64,000 nt of DNA from positions 62,001 through 126,000 of the forward strand of contig NZ_LMPT01000005.1 in assembly GCF_001424425.1 (NCBI RefSeq). Direction: 5' to 3'. The stretch is from Acidovorax sp. Leaf191. Lineage in GTDB: Bacteria; Pseudomonadota; Gammaproteobacteria; Burkholderiales; Burkholderiaceae_C. Positions 53,735-62,651 of this stretch are shown here, piece after piece. The first letter of the stretch is position 1, and each line of letters starts with the position of its first letter. The translations under genes and the position numbers were made by a program. The notes below the pieces were generated by a model, which did not search any database, was not told the DNA's origin, and saw nothing but the letters and a program-made list of their open reading frames with translations.

Positions 53735-54619
53735 TCACGAGCCGCAGTTGCGCGGCAATGGGCGGCCGGCGTGAGCAGCCAAGATCTTTTGCTGCGCGAT
53801 GTAGGCTTCGTACGCGCTCCAGCCTCCTGCCAGCCATTTCACGGAGTTGCCTGTTTGCGCAGAAAAACCACTGGCATCTGACGCGAACCAATCGGCAAAC
53901 AGCGCTTGTGCTGCGGCAGGATCCGCACCCACAACCAACCACTGCGTGGGCCTCTGGAGCGGATTGGCTGCGGCATTCGCGGACATGGCCCGCCGCAAGT
54001 CAAAGGCATTGGCTTCTGCAGGCAACTGCACAGCAGCAGGTTGTGGCAAAGACCGCAGTTGCCGGGCTGAAAAGCCCACGGCGGCAATCCTCCACAGCCC
54101 CTCGCCACTCCCTAGCCATGCGTGTTGCGCCGAAGTCCAGGATGCTTGCGGCTCTTTGCTCCAGGTGCTGGCACCACCGAGCAGCACATGCACATCGCCA
54201 AATCCCTTGCTGCGCAACGCTACGCATGTCTGCGTCAGGCTCCGCAGATCGACGCCCGTTCCGACCAGCAGCAGCCGCTGTGGCTTGAGATAGCTTTTGT
54301 CCGCTACCGCTGACAGCGCCATGGGCGTCGCGCCACCGATTACCGAAGTCGCGGCGGCGTCCTGTTCGCGAACATCGAGAACCATCAGGGAAGCATCCTT
54401 CAAGGCTTCCACTCCCGCCCAACAGGAAGCTTGCTCGCTGCTGTATGCCGGCAGCGGTAGGTGTTCGAACGACACCGGGTCTGGTTCCTCGCGATGGTCC
54501 GTGCGCAGGCAGGCAGCAGCAGCTTCGTCCGACTCTTGCGCCTGCGCAATCGTCAGGGACACCAGCAGCACGCAGGTCAGCGCACTGCATGCGCTGTCCA
54601 CCCATGTCCTGGATTTCAT
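53735..54619 (-). CDS. Exported rhodanese-like protein without catalytic Cys
   Basis: A 294-residue protein with a Sec signal peptide (STALTCVLLVSLTIAQA-like core, cleavage about residue 28). Two rhodanese-type halves are visible: LKDASLMVLDVREQDAAATS, then PQRLLLVGTGVDLRSLTQTC and GFGDVHVLLGGASTWSK; and TQWLVVGADPAAAQALFADW to VKWLAGGWSAYEAYIAQ. The loop that should carry the catalytic Cys (YCxxGxRS) reads VGTGVDLRS, so sulfurtransferase activity is not expected. It starts within the end of the IPTL-CTERM gene (overlap of four bases) and is followed by the Ig-like gene, so it belongs to the operon. Likely a periplasmic binding or folding partner; this is inference. Confidence 0.7.
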   Translation of the reverse strand: MKSRTWVDSACSALTCVLLVSLTIAQAQESDEAAAACLRTDHREEPDPVSFEHLPLPAYSSEQASCWAGVEALKDASLMVLDVREQDAAATSVIGGATPMALSAVADKSYLKPQRLLLVGTGVDLRSLTQTCVALRSKGFGDVHVLLGGASTWSKEPQASWTSAQHAWLGSGEGLWRIAAVGFSARQLRSLPQPAAVQLPAEANAFDLRRAMSANAAANPLQRPTQWLVVGADPAAAQALFADWFASDASGFSAQTGNSVKWLAGGWSAYEAYIAQQKILAAHAGRPLPRNCGS

Positions 54620-57600
54620 GGTTCACCCACCCGCGGCCGGCGAGCTTGCGTGAAACGACCCAGCGCGCCCGCGAGCACGGACAGCAAGGCGCTCAACAAG
54701 ATCAGGGCACGCCAGTCCAGCGAAGGAATCGCCTGAGCGCTCGCTGGCGCCGCCATGATCACGGGTCCTCCGGGATCACGAATGACACCATTGGCCTGCA
54801 AATCATCGTCACCCAGCGCGCCGTCCCGGATGGTGTAAGTCACGGTATTGCCGCTGATGCGCAGGTTGCTGGGTGGGTACCAGGCCTTGCGCCCGCCGGA
54901 GCCCGGTGTAACGCCGTACTTGAGGTATCCGGTGATCCCGCGCAGGTCAGGCCATGTGGTGACGATCGTCACCTCACCCCCCGGCGCGCAACCCGTGAGT
55001 TCAAAGTCGAAGACCCCATGGGGAAGCAGGGTGCTGCCGAGCGCCACGCCCAGGCCCTGTGCTGGAAGAAGGCGGGTGGCATGGGGGTTGAAGGTGCACG
55101 AAGCCCCCCCGCCCGAAACCGTCGCCGTGAACAGCCCTGTTCCGGTGGGGGTCGTGGCTTCGAAACGGGACGCTGGGCCGATGCCTGCCACATTGGTCAG
55201 TTCGAAAGACTGCGTGCCAGCGGCAGCCGATCCCGGCAACGACGCAGCGGCCACGAATGCACCTGTCTGGGCATTGGCACGGAACGCCGGGCTGACCGCC
55301 ACACCGTTTTGAGCGGTCATGACGTCGACGCTGAAGCTCGCAGCGGACGCTCCCGGCTCAAATTGTGCCGACGCGCCCATCTGCGGCAGTTCGAAACGAA
55401 CGGCAATGCCCGACTGAGGCTGGTTCTGGGCATTCACGACCCGGACACTGAGCGGTTTGCCGTACAGCGCATTCACGCGGGCCGTCTGGTTGTTCCCGTC
55501 CACCCGTTGCAACATCAAGGGCGCCGAGACCGCAGGCAAGTTCTCCAATGCGAAGCTCACCGGGCTCACGTTGCCACCCACGGTTGCACTGGCGGAATAT
55601 CTGCCCACGAACAAGTTGGCCACCAAGGCTGGTGAAGTCGCCAAGCCGTCGGCGTCGGTCAATACACTGGCGCTGGTGCCACCACCCAAGGTAGCTGCAG
55701 GCCCAGAGACCGGGACCTCGAAGCGAACGGTCACGCCGCCCACGGGGCGGCCGAATCGATCAAGAACCCGAGCCCGCAGTGGCTGTGCGAATGCTTGACC
55801 GACGATGGCTGCCTGGGCGCCGCTGCCCACTGCGATCAGTCGCGCAGACGGCTCGGTGATTTCTGGCGTCCACCGCATTTGCGCCAAGCCCATCCATCGA
55901 GCGACGTCCAGCTGAAGCTCCACCAGTACAAGCGAGTGCGGAGCCCGGGCAAGTGCATCCACGTGCGCCTGCAGCACGGCCAACGCGTCAATGACCTGGC
56001 TCCACCGGCCTTGTGCCTGCTCGTCACGCGCCAACGTGTGGGCGTTGACTGCGGCATCGAGCAACGCGCGTGCCTCTGGTGTTGCAGCTGCGACAGCCCC
56101 CAGCGCGTTGCCAACACGCGGCACGACGGCATCAAGGCCCAGCACGGTCAACGGCAAGACCTTTTCGGCCCCGCTGCTTGGAGCAGCAGCTCCCAGCAAC
56201 CGCGACACAACCTGGGACTGGCCCGAGCTTGCAGGCATGGTCAGCACGAACGATGCACTGCGATCCTGACCGGCGGGGAGCGCCCATGACCAATTCAGAG
56301 TACTGTTGCCGGCACCCGTCGTTGGCTGTGGCAACACGTGATCGTGTTGAATCCCCGCGGGTAGACGGGTCTCCAGCGTGACCGATTGATCGGCCGTGCC
56401 CGTGGCGCCCGGGTTGCGCACGACAAGACGCACGGGCACTGAAGAGCCAGCCAGCGCGGGAGCGGTGCGCACTGCCGGGGTGAGGGCTTTGATCTGCAGA
56501 TGCAAATAGTCGGACCAGCCCATGTGCGTCGGACTGGTCGCGGTGTCCAGCAGGTCGAACCCGGCCAGCAGCGTTTGTCCATGCCCGAAACTGTGTCCAG
56601 CGATGGCGGGCAAGCCCGACGCTTCGTAGGACGCCAGCGTAGCCGCAGTCTGCGGTTCCAGCGCATACCCTTTTCCAACGGTTGGCTGAGCTGTTCCCGC
56701 GCCCTGCAGACGCACGCTGAGTGCGTTACCCAAGGAAGTGTCCGTTGGCAGTGCACCCAGTACATCCGAAAGATGCCCCACGCTCGAAGCTATGGCGCCG
56801 TCCACCACCAACGTCTGTCCACGCCGCACAGCGGCCCGGATTTCGGCCAGCGAGGTCGCGCCGAGCCCCACGGCGCCGCCATTGAGCCACAGCAGGTTGT
56901 ATTTGCCGCTGCGCATCGCCACCCGCCATTCGTTCAAGTCGGCAGTCGCGACTCCTTCGTGGCTTTTTCCCACCAACCACGATCTTGCTGCCTGTGCCTT
57001 CGCCTTGGCACAAATCTCTTTCTCTGATGCATCCGCTAGCGGGCAGGCAGCCCAGACCAACACGCGGGCTTGGGCCTGGACGTCTTGCTCCAGCGTCACT
57101 TGTTCGTTGTCCCCTTGGACAAGCACATTCATGCGCGCCTGGTTGTTGCCCGCCATCGGGTCGGCGGTTTGCGCACCTGCGGTAGCCGTCCAGACGATGC
57201 TGCGGCTGGCACCTCCCGACGGAGCCGCTGCCAGCGCATTGAAGGTCAATGTCGCGGACTGGTCCTTCTCGAGCGCACCCACATTCCACACCCCGTTGGC
57301 GAAGCTGCCCAACGAAGCGCTCGAGCTTTGCAGCGTGAATCCCTCAGGAACCGCAGCCTGAAGAGATACCCCTTGTGCTGCGGACGGACCGGCATTCCTG
57401 ACGCCGACAGTGACCGAGGCGCTTTGGCCCGGCCTGGTTTGGTAGGCACTCGACTGAATCGAGGCAGATACGTCCGCTGACGACGTACCGCCAGCGCCTG
57501 CTGCTGATTTGCGTTTGGACAGCACATAGCCCTGCCCGTCGGAACCGGCCAGCAGCAGAATGTCCGAAATGAGCCCGGGGGTGGCTTTACCGCCAGCGCT

Positions 57601-59211
57601 TCCAGCGATCCACACCCCATTGACCACACCATCGCGTGACGACGCTTCCAGCTGATACTTGCCTGGAGGCACCGAAGCATAGGAAAACTCACCCGACGGA
57701 TCGGTGTAGGCCTGTAGAACGACACTCTTGCCCGAGGTATCAATGCCTTTGAGCGCAATGCCGAGGTTTCCTTCTGCTGGCTCCCCCGCTTCTCGAACGC
57801 CATTGCCATTGCTGTCGCGATAGACCTGCCCAGACAGTCGCGCCGTCTGCGCGCCCGACATGACAAGGGTGTATTGCCCCGTTGGGTTCGCGTCGAACAC
57901 ATGGATGAAGTAGCTCCAGCTCAGATCCTGGTTGCGCGAGCGTGACAGCCAGAAATTCTGCGGCAACAGCGACTGACCGTCGCTTCGAATCACCTGCACG
58001 GGCCGCTGGGTCCCTCGCCCAGGATCAGAAAGCTTTACATGTACAAAGCCCTGCGTAGGGGGAAGCCGCAGCGACAGGTTCCCACCCGCCAGGGCTGTCA
58101 AAGAAGCGGATGAAGACAGATTGAAAACAGGGCTGTCGTCGCCTTCCGAGTCGTACACGCGATAGCTGTCACCGTGTTCAGCCAGAAAGTCATCAATGCC
58201 GTCGCGACCAGGAAGATCGATGCGCACGTCGTGCACGAGCCTGTGCGTCACCACCTCCTTGATCAAAGAGGTCACAGCACCACCCAACGAATCCGCATGC
58301 ACAAAGCTCGCATCGAATGCGGTGAAGCGCCCGGCCAATGTGGTCTGCATGAGCCAACGCCCCATTTTGGCCGTCAGCGGGGCAATGTCGCCAAAATCAA
58401 GCAGCAGACTTTTGCCTGCCATCTCGTTGCCAACATATCCACCAAGGATGGTGAAATCGATGAGCAAGCCCTGGCGGTTCTCGACGATCTTCGGCTGCGC
58501 GGATTCAATGCGCGTCTTGTAGGCGGCGCCAGCCCCTACATTGGCCACTCGCACTCCCAGCGTGAACGTCTCGGGCGGCTCGACTTCTGCAGTGAACGGG
58601 TCGTCCGCAAAGACATCGGTGGGAAGGAAATAGTCCAACCGCAACAGAGGTTGAGGGCGAACCACGACATAGTCGGGAGTGACGTCCACCGAGCTGGTTT
58701 GCCCATCCAGGGTGTAAGTGACGCGGGCACCGATGTAGTACAGACGCCCCTGCGAGGTGTTTCCGCCCGCACCCTGCGAAGGGATGATCAGCCAACGGAC
58801 ATCGGCGGTCGTCTTCGGGGCCAGGGTCGCGCTGCCGTCCAGCGCTGACATTCCCGTCAAACTATCGGTGCGAACAAAAAACGCGGCCCCTGTCGCATTG
58901 GGATCGGTGGTCGCAACCACGTCTTTCTGATCTTGGTCCTTGAAGATCAGATCGACTTTTACGTTCGAAAGAGCACTTGCATCAAGACCATTCCGCAGGA
59001 CCATGTGTGCATCGAAGGCTTGCCGCTCCAGCGAGAGCTTTTGCTCGATGACGATCTTGACCTCAGCACAGACAGCCTCTTCGGCTCGCGCGGCATTCGC
59101 CCACAAACCAGCAAAAACCAGCACAGCGAGACGCACAAGCACCCACCACGTGGGGTGACCTTGAGACTCCTTGCAGTGCTGATTATTTGCCCATAGCCGG
59201 CTCCCGTGCAT
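54616..59211 (-). CDS. Giant IPTL-CTERM surface protein with choice-of-anchor U domain
   Basis: A 1531-residue exported protein. The signal peptide core is LVRLAVLVFAGLWANAARA (ends about 44). An SdrD-B-like domain (about 455-545) contains YRDSNGNGVREAGEPAEGN. A DUF11-type domain (about 580-665) has VTVGVRNAGPSAAQGVSL. About 715-835 resembles an amidotransferase fold (KYNLLWLNGG). A CARDB-like part and a helical stretch follow, then two Big_1-like domains (RVLDRFGRPVGGVTVRFEVP; RVVNAQNQPQSGIAVRFELP). At the end are a choice-of-anchor U domain (NTVTYTIRDGALGDDDLQAN) and IPSLDWRALILLSALLSVLA plus an Arg-rich end, a variant IPTL-CTERM signal. Such tails are thought to be sorted by an exosortase-like system. 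It heads the leftward operon. Confidence 0.82.
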   Translation of the reverse strand: MHGSRLWANNQHCKESQGHPTWWVLVRLAVLVFAGLWANAARAEEAVCAEVKIVIEQKLSLERQAFDAHMVLRNGLDASALSNVKVDLIFKDQDQKDVVATTDPNATGAAFFVRTDSLTGMSALDGSATLAPKTTADVRWLIIPSQGAGGNTSQGRLYYIGARVTYTLDGQTSSVDVTPDYVVVRPQPLLRLDYFLPTDVFADDPFTAEVEPPETFTLGVRVANVGAGAAYKTRIESAQPKIVENRQGLLIDFTILGGYVGNEMAGKSLLLDFGDIAPLTAKMGRWLMQTTLAGRFTAFDASFVHADSLGGAVTSLIKEVVTHRLVHDVRIDLPGRDGIDDFLAEHGDSYRVYDSEGDDSPVFNLSSSASLTALAGGNLSLRLPPTQGFVHVKLSDPGRGTQRPVQVIRSDGQSLLPQNFWLSRSRNQDLSWSYFIHVFDANPTGQYTLVMSGAQTARLSGQVYRDSNGNGVREAGEPAEGNLGIALKGIDTSGKSVVLQAYTDPSGEFSYASVPPGKYQLEASSRDGVVNGVWIAGSAGGKATPGLISDILLLAGSDGQGYVLSKRKSAAGAGGTSSADVSASIQSSAYQTRPGQSASVTVGVRNAGPSAAQGVSLQAAVPEGFTLQSSSASLGSFANGVWNVGALEKDQSATLTFNALAAAPSGGASRSIVWTATAGAQTADPMAGNNQARMNVLVQGDNEQVTLEQDVQAQARVLVWAACPLADASEKEICAKAKAQAARSWLVGKSHEGVATADLNEWRVAMRSGKYNLLWLNGGAVGLGATSLAEIRAAVRRGQTLVVDGAIASSVGHLSDVLGALPTDTSLGNALSVRLQGAGTAQPTVGKGYALEPQTAATLASYEASGLPAIAGHSFGHGQTLLAGFDLLDTATSPTHMGWSDYLHLQIKALTPAVRTAPALAGSSVPVRLVVRNPGATGTADQSVTLETRLPAGIQHDHVLPQPTTGAGNSTLNWSWALPAGQDRSASFVLTMPASSGQSQVVSRLLGAAAPSSGAEKVLPLTVLGLDAVVPRVGNALGAVAAATPEARALLDAAVNAHTLARDEQAQGRWSQVIDALAVLQAHVDALARAPHSLVLVELQLDVARWMGLAQMRWTPEITEPSARLIAVGSGAQAAIVGQAFAQPLRARVLDRFGRPVGGVTVRFEVPVSGPAATLGGGTSASVLTDADGLATSPALVANLFVGRYSASATVGGNVSPVSFALENLPAVSAPLMLQRVDGNNQTARVNALYGKPLSVRVVNAQNQPQSGIAVRFELPQMGASAQFEPGASAASFSVDVMTAQNGVAVSPAFRANAQTGAFVAAASLPGSAAAGTQSFELTNVAGIGPASRFEATTPTGTGLFTATVSGGGASCTFNPHATRLLPAQGLGVALGSTLLPHGVFDFELTGCAPGGEVTIVTTWPDLRGITGYLKYGVTPGSGGRKAWYPPSNLRISGNTVTYTIRDGALGDDDLQANGVIRDPGGPVIMAAPASAQAIPSLDWRALILLSALLSVLAGALGRFTQARRPRVGEP

Positions 59212-59753
59212 GCACGCCCTCCCTGCTCATTCTTTTTGTGGGGATCGTCGGCGCCCTCCAGCGCTCTTTGACGAAGCACAGCTTGTTTGAAATGTCGAAC
59301 GGGGGCGATGCTAAGGGCTGACTTATTGCAAAAGTTACAAAATGTATGTTGCGCCAAAACCGTGTTGGCACGGGTGATTTTGCGCGGAGCGTTGCGCATC
59401 AAGCAGCTCCAGATGGGCACCCGCAAACCAATGCGCGTACCTGCTGAAAGTTAGAAGGTCAACGCACCAAAACCCGCCCACACAACAAGATTTTTTTGCG
59501 GAAACCACGAAAAAACGGCACGGGGCCGCAATCGTTTTGACCTTGATCGAACGATCAAAGGGAGTGCAGCCCAAGAGCACAGTCCTTGGCGCAAACAAAG
59601 AGTGGGGACCAGGCCCGCTATAGGTCAATTCTGGCGGGCGAATTTTTCCGGATCGGTGAAACCCAGGAGCACCGGGAGCAGCTTCCGCCACGACGGCCAC
59701 AACGGCCACGAAGTGCCTCAACTCGACATGCCGGTTGGCTGGCAAGCCGCCCG
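59212..59753. promoter_or_regulatory. Upstream region of the surface-protein/RHS operon
   Basis: A 542-base gap without a supported gene, between the IPTL-CTERM gene and the end of the EamA gene, both on the minus strand. A locally AT-rich segment at about 59318-59352 (TTATTGCAAAAGTTACAAAA) lies some 110-140 bases before the operon start and is the best candidate promoter area, but I cannot assign -35/-10 boxes with confidence. Confidence 0.35.
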
Positions 59754-60701
59754 CTACCCGGCGCGAACTCCCCACAACGCCTTCTTGCGCCCCACCGACC
59801 AGACCTTCAACGCCTTGCCATACAAAATCAACACCAGCGCCGCCCCAATCAGCGGCAACGCCGCAAACACCCACCCCGTCAGCAACTCACCCCCCAGCGC
59901 CACTCCCACCAACAACGCCACGGCCGGGTTCACAAACGAATAGCTCCCCGCCAACGCCGCCGACGTGTTCTGCAGCAGCCACAGATACGCATTGAGCGCC
60001 ACCAGCGTGCCAAACACCAGCAGGTACACCCACGCAGCCCACGACTTCGCACTCACCTGCCCCAGCGCGCTCAGCGGCTCGAAGCACAGTGCCGCCACCA
60101 GTCCCATCGCCCCACCCACCAGCCACTGCGCAGCCGCCGCCATGGCCGGTGCCGGCAGAGACAACTTGCGCGATGCGTATGAGCCCACGCTCCAGCACAG
60201 CGGCGCGCCAAAGGCCAGCAATGCCCCGAGCCAGGTCGCAGAAAAGTCCCCCTCCAGCGCCAGCAGCAGCGCACCGACCACGCCCAGTGCCAGCCCGATC
60301 CAGCTGGTGACCGGCACCCGCTCGCCGCCCCAGCGCGACCACAGGGCCAGCCACATCGGCATCGTGGTCACCACCGTGGCCATCAGGCCCGAGCCGATGC
60401 CCAGCTTCTGCGCAAAGCCCACCAGGTTCATCGCCAAAAACACCATCAGCGCACCCACGATGGCCGCGTTGCGCCACTGCACTGCGGTGGGCAGCGCGTG
60501 CCCCTGCCACAGCGCCACCAGCAGCATCACGCCGCCTGCACACAGGAAACGGATCGCGCTCATCAACAGGGGCGGCATGGTCTGCAGGGCGATGCCGATG
60601 GCAAAGTACGTGGTGCCCCACACCACGTACACCAACAGCAGGGCGAGGCCCAACGCCCATGGCGCGGGGTGGCGGGCTTGCACATTGATATTTGCCGGCA
60701 T
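59754..60701 (-). CDS. EamA/DMT-superfamily transporter
   Basis: A 315-residue inner-membrane protein with ten TM helices in two EamA repeats. The first starts LLLVYVVWGTTYFAIGIALQ with PPLLMSAIRFLCAGGVMLL; the second includes GSYASRKLSLPAPAMAAAAQ and SYSFVNPAVALLVGVALGGE, the usual last-repeat signature. It resembles YedA-type exporters of amino acids or metabolites. AGGTGAAG precedes the ATG at 60701; a GTG three codons earlier is possible. It is divergent from the Lrp-type regulator, the common arrangement for a regulator and its target amino-acid exporter. Confidence 0.88.
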   Translation of the reverse strand: MPANINVQARHPAPWALGLALLLVYVVWGTTYFAIGIALQTMPPLLMSAIRFLCAGGVMLLVALWQGHALPTAVQWRNAAIVGALMVFLAMNLVGFAQKLGIGSGLMATVVTTMPMWLALWSRWGGERVPVTSWIGLALGVVGALLLALEGDFSATWLGALLAFGAPLCWSVGSYASRKLSLPAPAMAAAAQWLVGGAMGLVAALCFEPLSALGQVSAKSWAAWVYLLVFGTLVALNAYLWLLQNTSAALAGSYSFVNPAVALLVGVALGGELLTGWVFAALPLIGAALVLILYGKALKVWSVGRKKALWGVRAG

Positions 60702-60771
60702 ATTCTTCACCTGACCGAATAATTTATGGAATTCGCAAGAATTTCGGAATTTTTACCAAATTCATGCCGCT
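60702..60771. promoter_or_regulatory. Probable Lrp-type operator region
   Basis: The 70-base gap between the divergent EamA and Lrp-type genes is AT-rich and has three phased AATT units: GGAATTCGCAAGAATTTCGG then AATTTTT (60727-60754). These recur about every 10-12 bases, as expected for binding by an Lrp-like multimer. Assignment is by position and composition. Confidence 0.4.
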
Positions 60772-61263
60772 ATGCAAGCAAATATTCAGACAGATGACAT
60801 AGACGCCAGAATTATTTCGGCGCTGAGCACGGATGGCCGACGTTCGTACGCCGAAGTGGGCAGCGAAGTGGGGCTGTCCACGGCGGCCGTGCACGAGCGC
60901 GTGAAGAAGCTGCTGGACAAGGGGGTGATCCGCCGGTTCTCCATCAGCGTGGAGCCGGAGCGCGTGGGGCTGTCCTTCACGGCCTTCGTGGCCATCCGCA
61001 ACGACGGCGGGGCCCACTGCCGCGACATCGCACCGCGCCTGCAGGCGATGCCCGAGATCGAAGAGCTGCACAGCGTGGCGGGTGAATACGACTTCCTGGC
61101 CAAGGTGCGCACCACCCACGCGCGGGCGCTGGAAGACGTGCTCTACCAGATCAAGGCCATCGAGGGCGTGGCGCGCACCACCAGCACCGTGGTGCTCAAC
61201 ACCGAGTTCGAAGACCGCCCGCTCAACCTGGGGTGGATGAGCGAGGACCGCAATGCCGCCTGA
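60772..61263 (+). CDS. Lrp/AsnC-family transcriptional regulator
   Basis: A 163-residue regulator. The N-terminal HTH is DIDARIISALSTDGRRSYAE followed by VGLSTAAVHERVKKLLDKGV, and the C-terminal RAM effector domain (about 66-150) includes PEIEELHSVAGEYDFLAKVR, where the GxYDxxxxV pattern is the ligand-binding hallmark. It is divergent from an EamA exporter and probably controls it and itself. Its end overlaps the DUF1045 gene by about ten bases. Confidence 0.92.
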   Translation: MQANIQTDDIDARIISALSTDGRRSYAEVGSEVGLSTAAVHERVKKLLDKGVIRRFSISVEPERVGLSFTAFVAIRNDGGAHCRDIAPRLQAMPEIEELHSVAGEYDFLAKVRTTHARALEDVLYQIKAIEGVARTTSTVVLNTEFEDRPLNLGWMSEDRNAA

Positions 61264-62041
61264 GACCAAGACAACGCCGTGCCCGCACCAGGCGGCGACC
61301 GCAACCCCTCTGCCGGTAGCCTCCGGGACCGCGGCAGCCCATCGCTATGCGGTCTACTTCGCGCCCAGCCCCCGGAGCCTGGGATGGCTGGCGGGCAGCC
61401 ATTGGCTGGGCCGATGCGCAGCCTTGCTGCAGCCGCTGCCACAGCTCGACATCCATGGCGTGCCTGCCGATGTGCTGGAACGCCTTACCGCAGCACCGCG
61501 CCGATACGGCTGGCACGCCACACTCAAGGCCCCGTTCTCACTGGCGCCCGGCGTGGATTGGATGACGCTGCACCACGCCGTGCAGACCGTGGCGCAGAGC
61601 CTGAGCGCATTCCAGCTGCCGCCGTTGCACGTGGAGCGCCTGGGCGACTTCCTGGCGCTGGTGCCGCCGCCTTCGCATGCGGCCAACGCAGCCCTGCGCG
61701 ACGCGGCGGCGGCCTGCGTCATGCAATTGCAGCCCCTGGCAGCGCCCCTGTCCAAGGCCGATCTGGCGCGTCGCCGCGCCGTCGGTCTCAGCGCGCGGCA
61801 GGACGAGCTGATGCAACTTTGGGGCTACCCCTTCGTGCTGGAGGAGTTCCGCTTCCACATGACGATCACGGGGCGACTGTCGCAGGTGGATGCCCGCACC
61901 CAGGCGCTGGTGCTGGATGCCGCGCAGGAATACTTCTCCGACATGCCCGCGCTGAAGTTCGACAGCCTCGCGCTGTTCGCCGAGCCGGCGCCGGGGGCCG
62001 ACTTCGCGCTGCTCGACCACCTGGAGCTGGGCGCCGGATGA
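61253..62041 (+). CDS. DUF1045 protein (2H phosphoesterase-like)
   Basis: A 262-residue protein of the DUF1045 family, often annotated as phosphonate metabolism protein. The start AHRYAVYFAPSPRSLGWLAG follows about 28 unconserved residues. Two HxT motifs, GWHATLKAPFSL (about residue 87) and FRFHMTITGRL (about 202), are the signature of 2H phosphodiesterases such as those acting on cyclic phosphates. In phn operons the homologue is thought to act on phosphoribosyl cyclic phosphate, but no phn genes are here. Its ATG lies inside the end of the Lrp-type gene, so co-translation is likely. Confidence 0.85.
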   Translation: MPPETKTTPCPHQAATATPLPVASGTAAAHRYAVYFAPSPRSLGWLAGSHWLGRCAALLQPLPQLDIHGVPADVLERLTAAPRRYGWHATLKAPFSLAPGVDWMTLHHAVQTVAQSLSAFQLPPLHVERLGDFLALVPPPSHAANAALRDAAAACVMQLQPLAAPLSKADLARRRAVGLSARQDELMQLWGYPFVLEEFRFHMTITGRLSQVDARTQALVLDAAQEYFSDMPALKFDSLALFAEPAPGADFALLDHLELGAG

Positions 62042-62144
62042 CGTGCCGACAGCAAGGCGGCCCGCCGGTGTTCCGCTCGTGGCCCGCCCGCTCGTGGCCG
62101 CGATACTCGCAACCCTTGTCCATCGATCCATGACCGACCACGCC

Positions 62145-62567
62145 ATGTCCACCGTCACTATCTATCACAACCCGAAGTGCGGCACCTCCCGCAACACGCT
62201 CGCCATGATCCGCAACAGCGGCATCGAGCCCGAGGTCATCGAATACCTGAAGACCCCGCCGGACCGCGCCACGCTGGTCGCGCTGATCGCCGCCACGGGT
62301 GCCCCCGTGATCGACGCCGTGCGCACCAAGGAGGCGCTGTTCACCGAGCTGCACCTGAATGCGCCGGGCGTGACGGACGCGCAGCTCATCGACGCCATGC
62401 TGGCCCACCCCATCCTCATCAACCGGCCGCTGGTGGTCACCCCGCTGGGCACCCGGCTGTGCCGGCCGTCGGAGTTGGTGCTCGACATCCTGCCCGCGCC
62501 GCAGCAGGGCGCGTTCAGCAAGGAAGACGGGGAAGTGGTGGTCAACGCCCAGGGACAGCGGACCTGA
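62145..62567 (+). CDS. arsC: Glutaredoxin-dependent arsenate reductase ArsC
   Basis: A 140-residue protein aligning end-to-end with E. coli plasmid R773 ArsC. STVTIYHNPKCGTSRNTLAM has the catalytic Cys12; HPILINRPLVVTPLGTRLCR contains the Arg residues of the arsenate site, and GAFSKEDGEVVV is the conserved end. It reduces arsenate to arsenite using glutaredoxin and glutathione. The ATG at 62145 gives the family-standard N-terminus; an in-frame ATG at 62130 would add five residues. No arsenite exporter or ArsR is present, so the role may be general rather than in a dedicated resistance operon. ArsC-like proteins may also be redox proteins of other function. Confidence 0.9.
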   Translation: MSTVTIYHNPKCGTSRNTLAMIRNSGIEPEVIEYLKTPPDRATLVALIAATGAPVIDAVRTKEALFTELHLNAPGVTDAQLIDAMLAHPILINRPLVVTPLGTRLCRPSELVLDILPAPQQGAFSKEDGEVVVNAQGQRT

Positions 62568-62599
62568 GGTCTTGGCGCCCCGCCGCAGTCACCCTGCGG

Positions 62600-62651
62600 C
62601 GATGGCTCAATGGCTCAATGGCTCAATGGCTCGGTGGCTCGGTGGCTCAGT
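62600..62651. repeat. 8-bp tandem repeat
   Basis: Six or more direct copies of ATGGCTCA/GTGGCTCG in a row. The first copies read ATGGCTCA and later ones GTGGCTC. It ends on the stop codon of the zinc-ribbon gene at 62647, so slippage here would alter only its 3' end. Confidence 0.85.

Noticed and set aside
59212-59753. Small open frames upstream of the IPTL-CTERM gene
   Set aside because: No ribosome-binding site, conserved domain or sensible composition; treated as regulatory DNA.
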